DNA of 13,484 nt from JBOFDK01 sp051656485 (lineage in GTDB: Bacteria > Bacillota > Clostridia > Lachnospirales > Cellulosilyticaceae). The notes under the pieces are model-generated. The model did no database searches. It was not told the origin of the DNA and saw nothing but the letters and a program-made list of their open reading frames with translations. Shown here piece by piece: positions 7,354 to 13,351 of this stretch. The DNA lies in NCBI GenBank assembly GCA_051656485.1, contig JBOGBZ010000156.1:1-13484 (forward strand), given 5' to 3'. The translations under genes were made by a program, and so were the position numbers. Within the stretch, counting starts at the first letter, position 1; each line of letters starts with the position of its first letter.

Positions 7354-7362
7354 ATTATAACA
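7354..7362 (-). promoter_or_regulatory. Extended -10 promoter of the candidate toxin gene
   Basis: On the minus strand this reads TGTTATAAT, the same nine bases as the opposing antisense promoter. No clear -35 is present. It would start a message near 7347. Confidence 0.55.
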
Positions 7363-7376
7363 TATAGAGTATGTTC

Positions 7377-7407
7377 TTGATAGGTAAAAGAAAATAATAT
7401 GTTAATA
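7377..7407 (+). promoter_or_regulatory. Possible promoter for the XRE regulator
   Basis: TTGATA (7377-7382) is a fair -35. The best -10-like matches (TTAATA 7402-7407, or TGTTAA at 17-base spacing) are weak. It is back-to-back with the toxin promoter, and the short inverted repeat ACATA/TATGT (7360-7374) between them may be an operator. Confidence 0.3.
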
Positions 7408-7495
7408 ATACGGGCAAATCTGCTAAATAGAGTTGGTGGAGTTTAGTCTTATCAGACATTATAATAAAGCTATAAACCGAGAAGGAGGAAGCGTA

Positions 7496-7960
7496 ATGAA
7501 TTTGGGAAATAGTTTGTTTCATGCAAGAAAAAAATGTGGGCTATCTCAAGAGGGGGTAGCAGAGAAGCTAGGGGTAAGTAGACAGACCATTTCAAAGTGG
7601 GAAACGGATGAAACGATTCCTGATATTTATCAGTCTAAAAAAATGGCTGTACTGTACAATATGTCGTTGGATGAACTGATTCATTTTGATATGGATATAA
7701 AAGAAATTCAAGAGATTATTGATAAAACCAGTGAAGAAGTAGAAGAAAAAATGGACTGGACAAATGCGTGGGGAAAAAAATACCCTATTTTGGTTAGATA
7801 CCAAAAAGAAGTTAATCATCTAAACTATGCCCGCAGATTAGGTATAATGATTGATGAATTAAAGCAGGAATATCAATATAGTGAATTGGATGCCTTTCTA
7901 GTTTTAAAGGACATTTTATACACGATATGGAAAAGTCGAGGAGTTAAATCAAAAAGTTAA
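7496..7960 (+). CDS. XRE-family (Cro/C1-type HTH) transcriptional regulator
   Basis: The protein is 154 residues from the ATG at 7496, chosen because AAGGAGG (7482-7488) lies 7 bases upstream; the open frame extends to a GTG at 7433 with no ribosome site. Residues about 3-62 form an HTH_3 domain (LSQEGVAEKLGVSRQTISKWE, with the recognition helix near 28-36). The remaining 90 residues are charged and helical with no recognised domain. The protein probably binds DNA as a dimer. It is transcribed away from the candidate toxin gene, with about 250 bases between the starts, so it may regulate that region or itself. No direct evidence links it to the toxin. Confidence 0.85.
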   Translation: MNLGNSLFHARKKCGLSQEGVAEKLGVSRQTISKWETDETIPDIYQSKKMAVLYNMSLDELIHFDMDIKEIQEIIDKTSEEVEEKMDWTNAWGKKYPILVRYQKEVNHLNYARRLGIMIDELKQEYQYSELDAFLVLKDILYTIWKSRGVKSKS

Positions 7961-8053
7961 ATGGCAGCTTATTAAATAAATTTGAGGATAGCTTTATCCA
8001 AGCAAATAGTCTTTCGATAAAGGAGACTTCGATGAGGGTATTAAGCCATAGTC

Positions 8054-8226
8054 CAGGGTGTACATCTCTCTAGCTTCGTGTACGTCTTTTAAGAACTGCT
8101 AAGCTCACTTATCTTATAACGTCGCGAACTCGCTAACGCTCAGACACACTCCTAAAAGCATTCGATTCGCTTCACTAAGCAGTTCTAAAAAAGACTCCCA
8201 ATGAAGCTTTCGAGGTGTACGCCCTG
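8054..8226. repeat. Long imperfect inverted repeat (MITE-like or RNA hairpin element)
   Basis: Arms of about 50 bases (8054-8101 and 8177-8226) are reverse complements at roughly three quarters of positions. Tightly matched blocks include CAGGG, GTACA, AGCTTC, GTCTTTT and AGAACTGCT. The 75-base middle contains the short motif CGAACTCGCTAACGCTCAGAC. The two T/C differences near the outer end still allow G-U pairing in RNA. It may be a non-autonomous mobile repeat or a structured RNA. No target-site duplication is clear and no transposase is nearby. Confidence 0.55.
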
Positions 8227-8302
8227 TCCTTTGCAGAGATACACTGGGCAGCTTGGGGAAAAAATAAAGAAGAAGGATGCTCTGTTAGATGAAATGAGGA
8301 TA

Positions 8303-8330
8303 TTGATAGTAACCAACGATGTGATATACT
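8303..8330 (+). promoter_or_regulatory. Sigma-A-type promoter in the intergenic region
   Basis: TTGATA (8303-8308), a 16-base spacer and TATACT (8325-8330) form a good promoter. The next structure downstream is a terminator, not a gene. Confidence 0.5.
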
Positions 8331-8336
8331 GTGGTT

Positions 8337-8399
8337 AAGAAATAGTTATTCTTTTACTTAAAATGCCCGTAACATTGAATGAAATGTTACGGGCATTTT
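8337..8399 (+). ncRNA. Candidate small RNA of about 63 nt
   Basis: The predicted start lies 7 bases after TATACT, and the predicted end is the perfect 17-bp hairpin at 8360-8399. This leaves only about 23 bases of unstructured 5' sequence before the terminator. No reading frame is seen. The boundaries are inferred from the two signals, and expression is unproven. Confidence 0.3.
8360..8399 (+). terminator. Perfect 17-bp hairpin, probably bidirectional terminator
   Basis: AAAATGCCCGTAACATT (8360-8376) and its exact complement (8383-8399) enclose a 6-base loop. The flanking A and T runs give a T tract on either strand, so it can work in both directions. No annotated gene ends nearby. Confidence 0.8.
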
Positions 8400-8500
8400 A
8401 TATGGGGATATATCCTTGGTGAGGGTTAAAGTGTAGAAAGACAAAATATATAAAAATCTAAATATAAGCAAACAAAAATAAAAAATGTTTACAATTAAGA

Positions 8501-8529
8501 TTGAAAAATTAAATTATATGCTATATAAT
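8501..8529 (+). promoter_or_regulatory. Sigma-A-type promoter of the zinc-finger/DUF2087 gene
   Basis: TTGAAA (8501-8506), a 17-base spacer and TATAAT (8524-8529) are near consensus and lie 30 bases before the chosen start codon. Confidence 0.75.
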
Positions 8530-8558
8530 GAAAACAATTAAAGAGAGGAGTGAGGTAT

Positions 8559-9329
8559 ATGAGTACAGAAAATCAGGAGCTTTTTTGGGATGCGTCTATG
8601 GAGGATTTGATGAAGGGGTATAGTGAGGATGAGGAGGCGTATCGTTGTCTTATTTGTGAGGAAAGTTTTACAAAGGGGCGTATTTATGAGGTAGATGGTA
8701 AGTTGTATGATGGAGAGAAGGCGACAAAGCTACACATAGAGGCGAAGCATGGTTCGATGCTTGCGTATTTATTGCAGATGAATCCGAGTTTTCTAGGGAT
8801 ATCTCAGATACAGCAAGAGGTAATGGGGATGATGGCGAAGGGGATAGCGGATAAGGACATTGCCAAGCAGATGGGTGTGGCAGCGTCTACGATTAGAAAC
8901 CATCGTTTCAAGTTGCGTGAGAAGGAGAAGCAGGCGAAGCTTTTCCTAACTACGATGGCACTTATGGGTCAGGAGACAAACAAAAAGGTGAAATGTCTAG
9001 AAGAGGCTACTTTATGTGATGCCCATAAGACAGCAACCACTTTAGATGACCGTTATAATATCACAGACAAAGAGCGTACAGCAGCCATCAAGGCGTATAT
9101 GGATGAGCATGGTGCCATCAAGACTTTCCCAGCGAAGGAGAAGAAGAAAATTATCGTCTTATCAGAGGTGGTCAAGAACTTCAGCAAAGGGAAAAGTTAT
9201 AGTGAGAAGGAGATTAATCGCATCCTTCAACGTATCTATGAAGATTATGCAACCATAAGAAGAGCCCTTATCGAATATGGATTTATCGAAAGATCTGATG
9301 CATGTAGTGATTATTGGGTAAAGGAATAG
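8559..9329 (+). CDS. Zinc-finger / HTH / DUF2087 transcriptional regulator
   Basis: The protein is 256 residues from the ATG at 8559; GAGAGGAG (8543-8550) lies 8 bases upstream. A GTG at 8550 is in frame but falls inside that ribosome site. Three parts can be seen. A possible zinc site is C30-x2-C33 with H59-x4-H64. A LuxR/sigma-like HTH (about 81-118) includes GIADKDIAKQMGVAASTIRNH. The C-terminal 70 residues match the DUF2087 pattern (FPAKEKKKIIVL, YSEKEINRIL, DYATIRRALIEYGFIER), a winged-helix-like domain of regulators. It is likely a cytoplasmic DNA-binding regulator that needs a metal for folding. The target is unknown. A small gene of unknown function follows 77 bases downstream on the same strand. 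Confidence 0.8.
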   Translation: MSTENQELFWDASMEDLMKGYSEDEEAYRCLICEESFTKGRIYEVDGKLYDGEKATKLHIEAKHGSMLAYLLQMNPSFLGISQIQQEVMGMMAKGIADKDIAKQMGVAASTIRNHRFKLREKEKQAKLFLTTMALMGQETNKKVKCLEEATLCDAHKTATTLDDRYNITDKERTAAIKAYMDEHGAIKTFPAKEKKKIIVLSEVVKNFSKGKSYSEKEINRILQRIYEDYATIRRALIEYGFIERSDACSDYWVKE

Positions 9330-9362
9330 CTGAAAAAGATGGCTAAGCTACTTCACAAAGGG

Positions 9363-9368
9363 TATAAT
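9363..9368 (+). promoter_or_regulatory. Possible -10 box (TATAAT) for the 101-residue gene
   Basis: A perfect TATAAT lies 38 bases before the ATG, but the -35 position (TGGCTA, 9340-9345) is poor. The gene may instead be read through from the upstream regulator gene, since no terminator separates them. Confidence 0.35.
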
Positions 9369-9406
9369 AAGAACTAATCAAAAATATAAGGATAAAGGAA
9401 ATACCT

Positions 9407-9712
9407 ATGGCAGCATTAGAAAAACAATTTGAACAAGAACTTATCAAGAAATCTGAATTAGCAGCGAAGGAGTGTGCAGGGTATCGCGGCATACGTTTCT
9501 TACAGACTATCGAGAAATTTGGTGGTGTGAAGACTGCGAAGGAGATACTACGCAAAGGTAGAGTATCTGATGACTTTGATAAACTTCAAGTAGCAGGTCT
9601 TTTGAAGTATAGCATGGAGGCGACCATTATCGATCGAAAATACGGAGAGCTTTTCGATGATGAAGAAGTGAATAGCTGCTTTGAAGTACTTTGTGAAAAT
9701 GGCTACTATTAA
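9407..9712 (+). CDS. Conserved-looking small protein of unknown function (101 aa)
   Basis: The protein is 101 residues, soluble, charged and mostly helical, with no signal peptide or membrane segment. AAAGGA lies 7 bases before the ATG. The segment GGVKTAKEILRKGRVSDDF followed by LKYSMEATIIDRKYGELFDDEEV and a final ENGYY resembles, from memory, a short helical module common at the ends of bacterial hypothetical proteins (pattern G-L-S-x-E-A-x-(I/V)-x(4)-Y-x-x-L-F-(T/D)-x-x-E). I cannot name a function for it. It lies behind the zinc-finger regulator on the same strand and is followed by a strong terminator, so the two may form a small operon. Confidence 0.75.
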   Translation: MAALEKQFEQELIKKSELAAKECAGYRGIRFLQTIEKFGGVKTAKEILRKGRVSDDFDKLQVAGLLKYSMEATIIDRKYGELFDDEEVNSCFEVLCENGYY

Positions 9713-9724
9713 TACAGCAAGGCA

Positions 9725-9764
9725 GAAAGATCCTACAACCGCATGGTTGTAGGGTCTTTCTTTT
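9725..9764. terminator. Strong terminator shared by two convergent genes
   Basis: Arms of 16 bases (9725-9740 and 9745-9760) pair with one G-T wobble around a GCAT loop and are followed by TTTT on the plus strand. It ends the 101-residue gene. The gltS stop codon (9763-9765, minus strand) abuts it, so it probably also terminates gltS, with a weaker T tract. Confidence 0.85.
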
Positions 9765-10965
9765 AGCCTATAAGATTGATAAAGAGGGTAATGATGCCTG
9801 AATTGATGAAGTCAATAAAGAGGCAGCCTATGATAGGTACGACAAAGTAAGGCGTAGGAACGAAGCCGTAACGGTTCGTCAGTTCATCCATATTTGCGAT
9901 AGCATTTGGTGTAGCCCCCATACCGAAGCCACAGATTGCTGATGCAAATACGGCACCTTCGTAGTTTTTACCCATCACACGGTAAGTGATGAAGTAAGCA
10001 AAGCTACCGACTAATAAGACTTGAGCAATGAGCATCACCATAAGAGGAAGTGCTAAGTCAAAGAGTTGCCAAAGTTTGAGGTTCATAAGTGCCATCGTAA
10101 GGAAGAAAGAAAGGCTTAAGCCACCAAGGGTATCAATCTCTTTTTCTACCAGTTCTTTTTGTCTAAAGTCGTAGATGTTACGTATCACAGCTGCTACGAG
10201 CATCGCTCCGATATAAGATGGGAAGGTAAGTCCACTGGCTTGAATAAAGTCAGAGACCACAGAGCCAAGGCCCATAGAGATAAAGAGGATACAAGCTGCA
10301 GAACTTAGACGCTTGAAAGAGAGGATATTATGGTTTTCCTCGTTAAAATCACCTATAGGATCTTCAGGAGATGTAACAGCTTCGGCATGTACAGTGTGAA
10401 GTTTGTGGCGTAGGATCAGGCTTCTGGCTACGAAACCACCGATGATACTTCCCATGATGAGTCCAAATGTAGCAGAGGCTACTGAAACAGTGGTGGCACC
10501 TGTGATGCCCATATTTTCAAGGATTGGTCCGAAGGAACCAGAAGTACCATGGCCACCTACCATAGGAATAGAACCTGTAGCAAGACCTAGAAGCGGTGGT
10601 AGCTTAAAGGCAGAAGCTAGTGAAACACCTATGATATTTTGTAAAGTTACAAGCGTTGTAGCAAGACCTAAGAAGATGACGACTTTTACGCCACCACGTT
10701 TAAGAACTTTGAGACTAGCCGTAAAGCCAATGCTTGTAAAGAATGCAGTCATAAACAGGTCTTGAAGCGTTGTATCTAAATGAAGTGTAATGATACCTGT
10801 CATATTAAATAAAAGTGTAAGTAAAGCAAATACAAAGCCGCCTACGACTGAAGGAGGAATGCAATATTTAGATAATGGTGAAACCTTGTTGCGAAGGTAT
10901 TTTCCTAAGTAGAGGACCAGTGAAACAAGGGCCATTGTCTCATAAATATTAAAGTTAAATGTCAT
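9763..10965 (-). CDS. gltS: Sodium/glutamate symporter GltS
   Basis: This is a membrane protein of 400 residues, almost the length of E. coli GltS (401), that imports glutamate with Na+. About ten to twelve hydrophobic segments are spread over the whole length in two homologous halves. Each half has a family glycine-rich signature: GSIPMVGGHGTSGSFGP (131-147) and GFGMGATPNAIANM (346-359), which form the re-entrant substrate and ion sites. A hydrophilic loop (about 186-216) separates the halves. AAAGGA (10975-10980) lies 9 bases before the ATG. It is transcribed alone, convergent with the 101-residue gene. A perfect palindrome 36 bases upstream suggests control by a GntR-type repressor. Confidence 0.93.
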   Translation of the reverse strand: MTFNFNIYETMALVSLVLYLGKYLRNKVSPLSKYCIPPSVVGGFVFALLTLLFNMTGIITLHLDTTLQDLFMTAFFTSIGFTASLKVLKRGGVKVVIFLGLATTLVTLQNIIGVSLASAFKLPPLLGLATGSIPMVGGHGTSGSFGPILENMGITGATTVSVASATFGLIMGSIIGGFVARSLILRHKLHTVHAEAVTSPEDPIGDFNEENHNILSFKRLSSAACILFISMGLGSVVSDFIQASGLTFPSYIGAMLVAAVIRNIYDFRQKELVEKEIDTLGGLSLSFFLTMALMNLKLWQLFDLALPLMVMLIAQVLLVGSFAYFITYRVMGKNYEGAVFASAICGFGMGATPNAIANMDELTNRYGFVPTPYFVVPIIGCLFIDFINSGIITLFINLIG

Positions 10966-11000
10966 GAGTTCACGTCCTTTCTATATTGTTCGAATGTATT

Positions 11001-11012
11001 ATTGTATACAAT
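11001..11012. promoter_or_regulatory. Perfect palindrome ATTGTATACAAT upstream of gltS, GntR-type operator
   Basis: The 12-bp perfect palindrome contains TTGTATACAA, the core of the operator bound by GntR of B. subtilis (ATACTTGTATACAAGTAT). On the minus strand it includes TACAAT, which could be the -10 box, so a bound repressor would block gltS. A further GTATAC lies at 11019-11024. No GntR-family gene is in this window. Confidence 0.5.
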
Positions 11013-11206
11013 TATGCAGTATACACACTATAACATACCATAGCTTTTATGTAAACACCTTGGCGGCGAAGGTATTCATTTTTTATTTCATTTTTAGTAA
11101 GATTTCCGTAGAAATTTGTTAGGAAATTCTTTATAAGGTCTTCAATAAAAATACTTAGAATAAGGCATGTCAACTGATGACAGATATTTTAAAAGGATTG
11201 ATTTAA
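11013..11206. other. Divergent intergenic region between gltS and the lipoprotein gene
   Basis: This AT-rich gap must hold the lipoprotein promoter, but I see only weak -10-like sequences (TTATAA 11131-11136; TAGAAT 11156-11161) without good -35 partners. No small gene is evident. Confidence 0.5.
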
Positions 11207-11221
11207 TTGGAGGTAATGAAA

Positions 11222-11725
11222 ATGAAAAATAGAAAATTAATCACATTATTAGGTGTGGCGACATTAGCGGTAAGTGTTTTTGTAGGATGTAGTTCAGGAG
11301 AGACGGCTGCACCAGAAGAAAGTACAGCAGCAGAAAGTACAGTAGGTAGTGAGACAAATCCAGAGGCTACTGGCTCAGAAGAAGAGAAGAATGAGGAAGA
11401 CATGAAGTTAGTAGATGGTACATATCGCATCGAGTATGATGAAGCCGATGAGAAAGGTTATAGAACATTCTTAGAGGTGACGGTAGCAGACGGTGCAATG
11501 GCAGGCGTTACTTTTGATGAAGCAAATGAAGAAAATACGATGAATGAGGAAGATCAAGAAGTGGATGATGCTTTAGAGGCAGCACTTATGACTGCCAAAA
11601 GTCCTGAAGAGTTCGAGCAGATGATCGAAGGACTACCAGAAGGCGATACATTTAAGCAGTTGGTGACAAAGCTGGTAGAACAAATGGTAGCAGGTAATAC
11701 AGAAACTTTAGTGATTACAAAGTAA
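11222..11725 (+). CDS. Lipoprotein with FMN-binding-like domain
   Basis: The protein is 167 residues from the ATG at 11222, chosen because GGAGG (11209-11213) lies 8 bases upstream; ATG 11216 is too close. It has a lipoprotein signal peptide: MKNRK, then a hydrophobic stretch, then VFVGC with the Cys at about 22 as the lipidation site. A low-complexity Ala/Glu/Ser/Thr linker (about 23-62) follows. The domain after that begins LVDGTYRIEYDEADEKGY, like the start of PplA-type FMN-binding lipoproteins used in extracellular electron transfer. The flavin-attachment motif (Asp-x3-Gly-Ala-Ser/Thr-x-Ser/Thr) is not visible, so this copy may not carry covalent flavin. It probably sits on the outer face of the membrane. 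The precise role is unknown. Confidence 0.75.
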   Translation: MKNRKLITLLGVATLAVSVFVGCSSGETAAPEESTAAESTVGSETNPEATGSEEEKNEEDMKLVDGTYRIEYDEADEKGYRTFLEVTVADGAMAGVTFDEANEENTMNEEDQEVDDALEAALMTAKSPEEFEQMIEGLPEGDTFKQLVTKLVEQMVAGNTETLVITK

Positions 11726-11753
11726 AAAACAAATGAATAGTTGAAATATAAAG

Positions 11754-11790
11754 AAAAAGCTTTGCAAATAGAAAATGTAAAGCTTTTTTT
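11754..11790 (+). terminator. Rho-independent terminator after the lipoprotein gene
   Basis: AAAAAGCTTTGCA (11754-11766) pairs with TGTAAAGCTTTTT (11776-11788), with one G-U pair, and ends in a T run. It starts 28 bases after the stop codon. Confidence 0.8.
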
Positions 11791-11841
11791 GGTGCAAGTT
11801 TACAAAAATGCTTTATATTGATAAAAAATTAACGTTTTATG

Positions 11842-11870
11842 TTGACCTGTGTTTTGATTAAGGATAGAAT
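11842..11870 (+). promoter_or_regulatory. Sigma-A-type promoter of the TauE/DUF1847 operon
   Basis: TTGACC (11842-11847), a 17-base spacer and TAGAAT (11865-11870) lie 30 bases before the permease start. It is one of the clearest promoters in the window. Confidence 0.75.
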
Positions 11871-11900
11871 GAAGACAGCATATGTATAAGGAGGCTAGAA

Positions 11901-12689
11901 ATGAGTATTATTTATTTCTTAATTTGTTTAATTGCATCAGTACTAGGGGCTATTAGTGGTATTGGTGGGGGCGTTATTATCAAGCCAGTATTAGATGCCA
12001 TAGGAACATTAAATGCATCAACCATTAGTTTTTTATCAGGATGTACAGTGCTTTCTATGACAACAATGACTTTATACCGCAATAGAAATTCTGAGGTTAA
12101 AGTTGATAAAGTAGTGGGTACCTGCTTAGCGCTAGGAGCTGCAGTTGGTGGGCTTTTAGGTAAAGCAATCTATGATACAGTAAAGACAATGAGTGGAAAC
12201 CCAGATATGGCAGGGGCCATTCAGTCATTTGTATTAGCAATCGTTACAGTAGGGGTATTAATTTTCACAATAAATAAGGCGAAGATTAAGCCATTTAAGG
12301 TAGAAGGTAAGGTTGTTTCACTGATTATTGGTTTCTTACTTGGTTGTCTTTCATCATTCCTAGGTATAGGTGGTGGACCAATCAACTTAATGATCCTTTA
12401 CTTATTCTTTGCAATGGATACAAAGACAGCGGCTTTAAACTCAATCTACATCATCTTCTTCTCACAAGGTACAAGTGTGATTAGTACGATTGTGAATAGT
12501 CAAATACCAAACTTTGAGTGGGCAGTATTCTTTATGATGATTGCAGGTGGACTTGTAGGTGGAACAGTAGGACCAATGATTTCAAAGAAGCTTTCACTTA
12601 AGGGTGTAGATAAAATATACATAGGGATGGTTATTGCAATTATCCTCATTAGTGTTTATAATGGCATCAATTATTTAGGTATTATTTAA
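11901..12689 (+). CDS. TauE/SafE-family membrane permease
   Basis: This is a membrane protein of 262 residues with about eight hydrophobic helices. The two halves carry matching glycine motifs, SGIGGGVIIKP (about 19-29) and LGIGGGPINL (about 154-163), which mark the TauE/SafE (DUF81) family. Members move sulfite, organosulfonates or other sulfur-containing or small organic anions, usually outward. The substrate of this one is not readable from sequence. AAGGAGG (11888-11894) lies 6 bases before the ATG. It is the first gene after a good promoter, and the DUF1847 gene follows 33 bases downstream with no terminator between, so they are probably co-transcribed and may act in one process. Confidence 0.9.
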   Translation: MSIIYFLICLIASVLGAISGIGGGVIIKPVLDAIGTLNASTISFLSGCTVLSMTTMTLYRNRNSEVKVDKVVGTCLALGAAVGGLLGKAIYDTVKTMSGNPDMAGAIQSFVLAIVTVGVLIFTINKAKIKPFKVEGKVVSLIIGFLLGCLSSFLGIGGGPINLMILYLFFAMDTKTAALNSIYIIFFSQGTSVISTIVNSQIPNFEWAVFFMMIAGGLVGGTVGPMISKKLSLKGVDKIYIGMVIAIILISVYNGINYLGII

Positions 12690-12722
12690 TCATAAACTAG
12701 GATAGTAAGGAAGGATACAACG

Positions 12723-13346
12723 ATGAGTATTTGTGGAAAATGTCAACTTAAAGGATGTTTAGAAAAAAATCCAGCGAAAATGCCTGGGAATGTATGCCCA
12801 AGCAATAATGAAGCATTACAACAAAAAGCAAAAGAACTTCACACAGGTGATGATTTGACGATTGCAGTGCAGTCTGCTTTAGTAGAAGCTGAGGGTAACT
12901 GTAATTGGACACGTGTAGAGGAGATCATCCATTTTGCGAAGAAGTGCAATTACCAACGTATCGGTATCGCTTTCTGCACTGGCTTACACGAAGAAACGAA
13001 GAACTTCATTCGTGTGCTAGAGCATCATGGATTAGAGGTTGTATCAGTAGTATGTAAGAATGGTGCTGTACTTAAGGGATTCCTTGGTATACCACAAGAA
13101 GAGAAAGAAACTTATGTGAAAAACGACATTATGTGTAACCCAATAGGTCAAGCGCTTGTGCTTAATGAAGCAAAGACAGACTTAAACATTCTTGTTGGTT
13201 TATGTGTAGGGCATGATACTTTATTTATGAAGCATGCAGAAGCACCAATGACAGTATTTGCTGTAAAAGATCGTGTGCTTTGCCACAACCCAGTAGGGGC
13301 ACTTTACCAAGTAGATGGCTACTACAAAAAGAAGTTCTTTAAATAA
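12723..13346 (+). CDS. DUF1847 cysteine-rich protein
   Basis: This is a soluble protein of 207 residues. It starts with a cysteine cluster, C4-x2-C7-x4-C12-x12-C25, which looks like a metal or Fe-S site, followed by an alpha/beta body. Further cysteines occur in IAFCTGLHEE, VVCKNG, IMCNP, GLCVGHD and VLCHNP, spaced through the body. These features match DUF1847, a family common in Clostridia and of unknown function. AAGGAAGG (12707-12714) lies 8 bases before the ATG. Co-transcription with the TauE-type permease suggests a shared role, perhaps in sulfur or metal handling; that is inference only. Confidence 0.88.
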   Translation: MSICGKCQLKGCLEKNPAKMPGNVCPSNNEALQQKAKELHTGDDLTIAVQSALVEAEGNCNWTRVEEIIHFAKKCNYQRIGIAFCTGLHEETKNFIRVLEHHGLEVVSVVCKNGAVLKGFLGIPQEEKETYVKNDIMCNPIGQALVLNEAKTDLNILVGLCVGHDTLFMKHAEAPMTVFAVKDRVLCHNPVGALYQVDGYYKKKFFK

Positions 13347-13351
13347 ATAAC

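Larger units (their letters stand above)
7961..8558. other. Long intergenic region without a recognised gene
   Basis: This stretch of about 600 bases holds a long imperfect palindrome (8054-8226), a promoter plus terminator pair that could make a very short RNA (8303-8399), and the promoter of the next gene (8501-8529). A 13-codon frame at 8032-8073 (MRVLSHSPGCTSL) has AAAGGAG 6 bases upstream but runs into the palindrome. I see no longer reading frame that looks coding and no tRNA. Confidence 0.6.

Noticed and set aside
7433..7495. GTG start giving the XRE regulator 21 extra residues
   Set aside because: No ribosome site at the GTG, while AAGGAGG precedes the ATG at 7496 and the HTH domain begins right after it.
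10403..10765. 120-codon open frame on the plus strand opposite gltS
   Set aside because: It lies wholly inside gltS on the other strand, with Pro/Arg-rich composition typical of an antisense shadow; no ribosome site.
11222..11290. Lipoprotein signal peptide as a source of a sex-pheromone-like octapeptide
   Set aside because: Known only for certain Enterococcus and related systems; nothing in this window (plasmid, receptor or protease) supports it.
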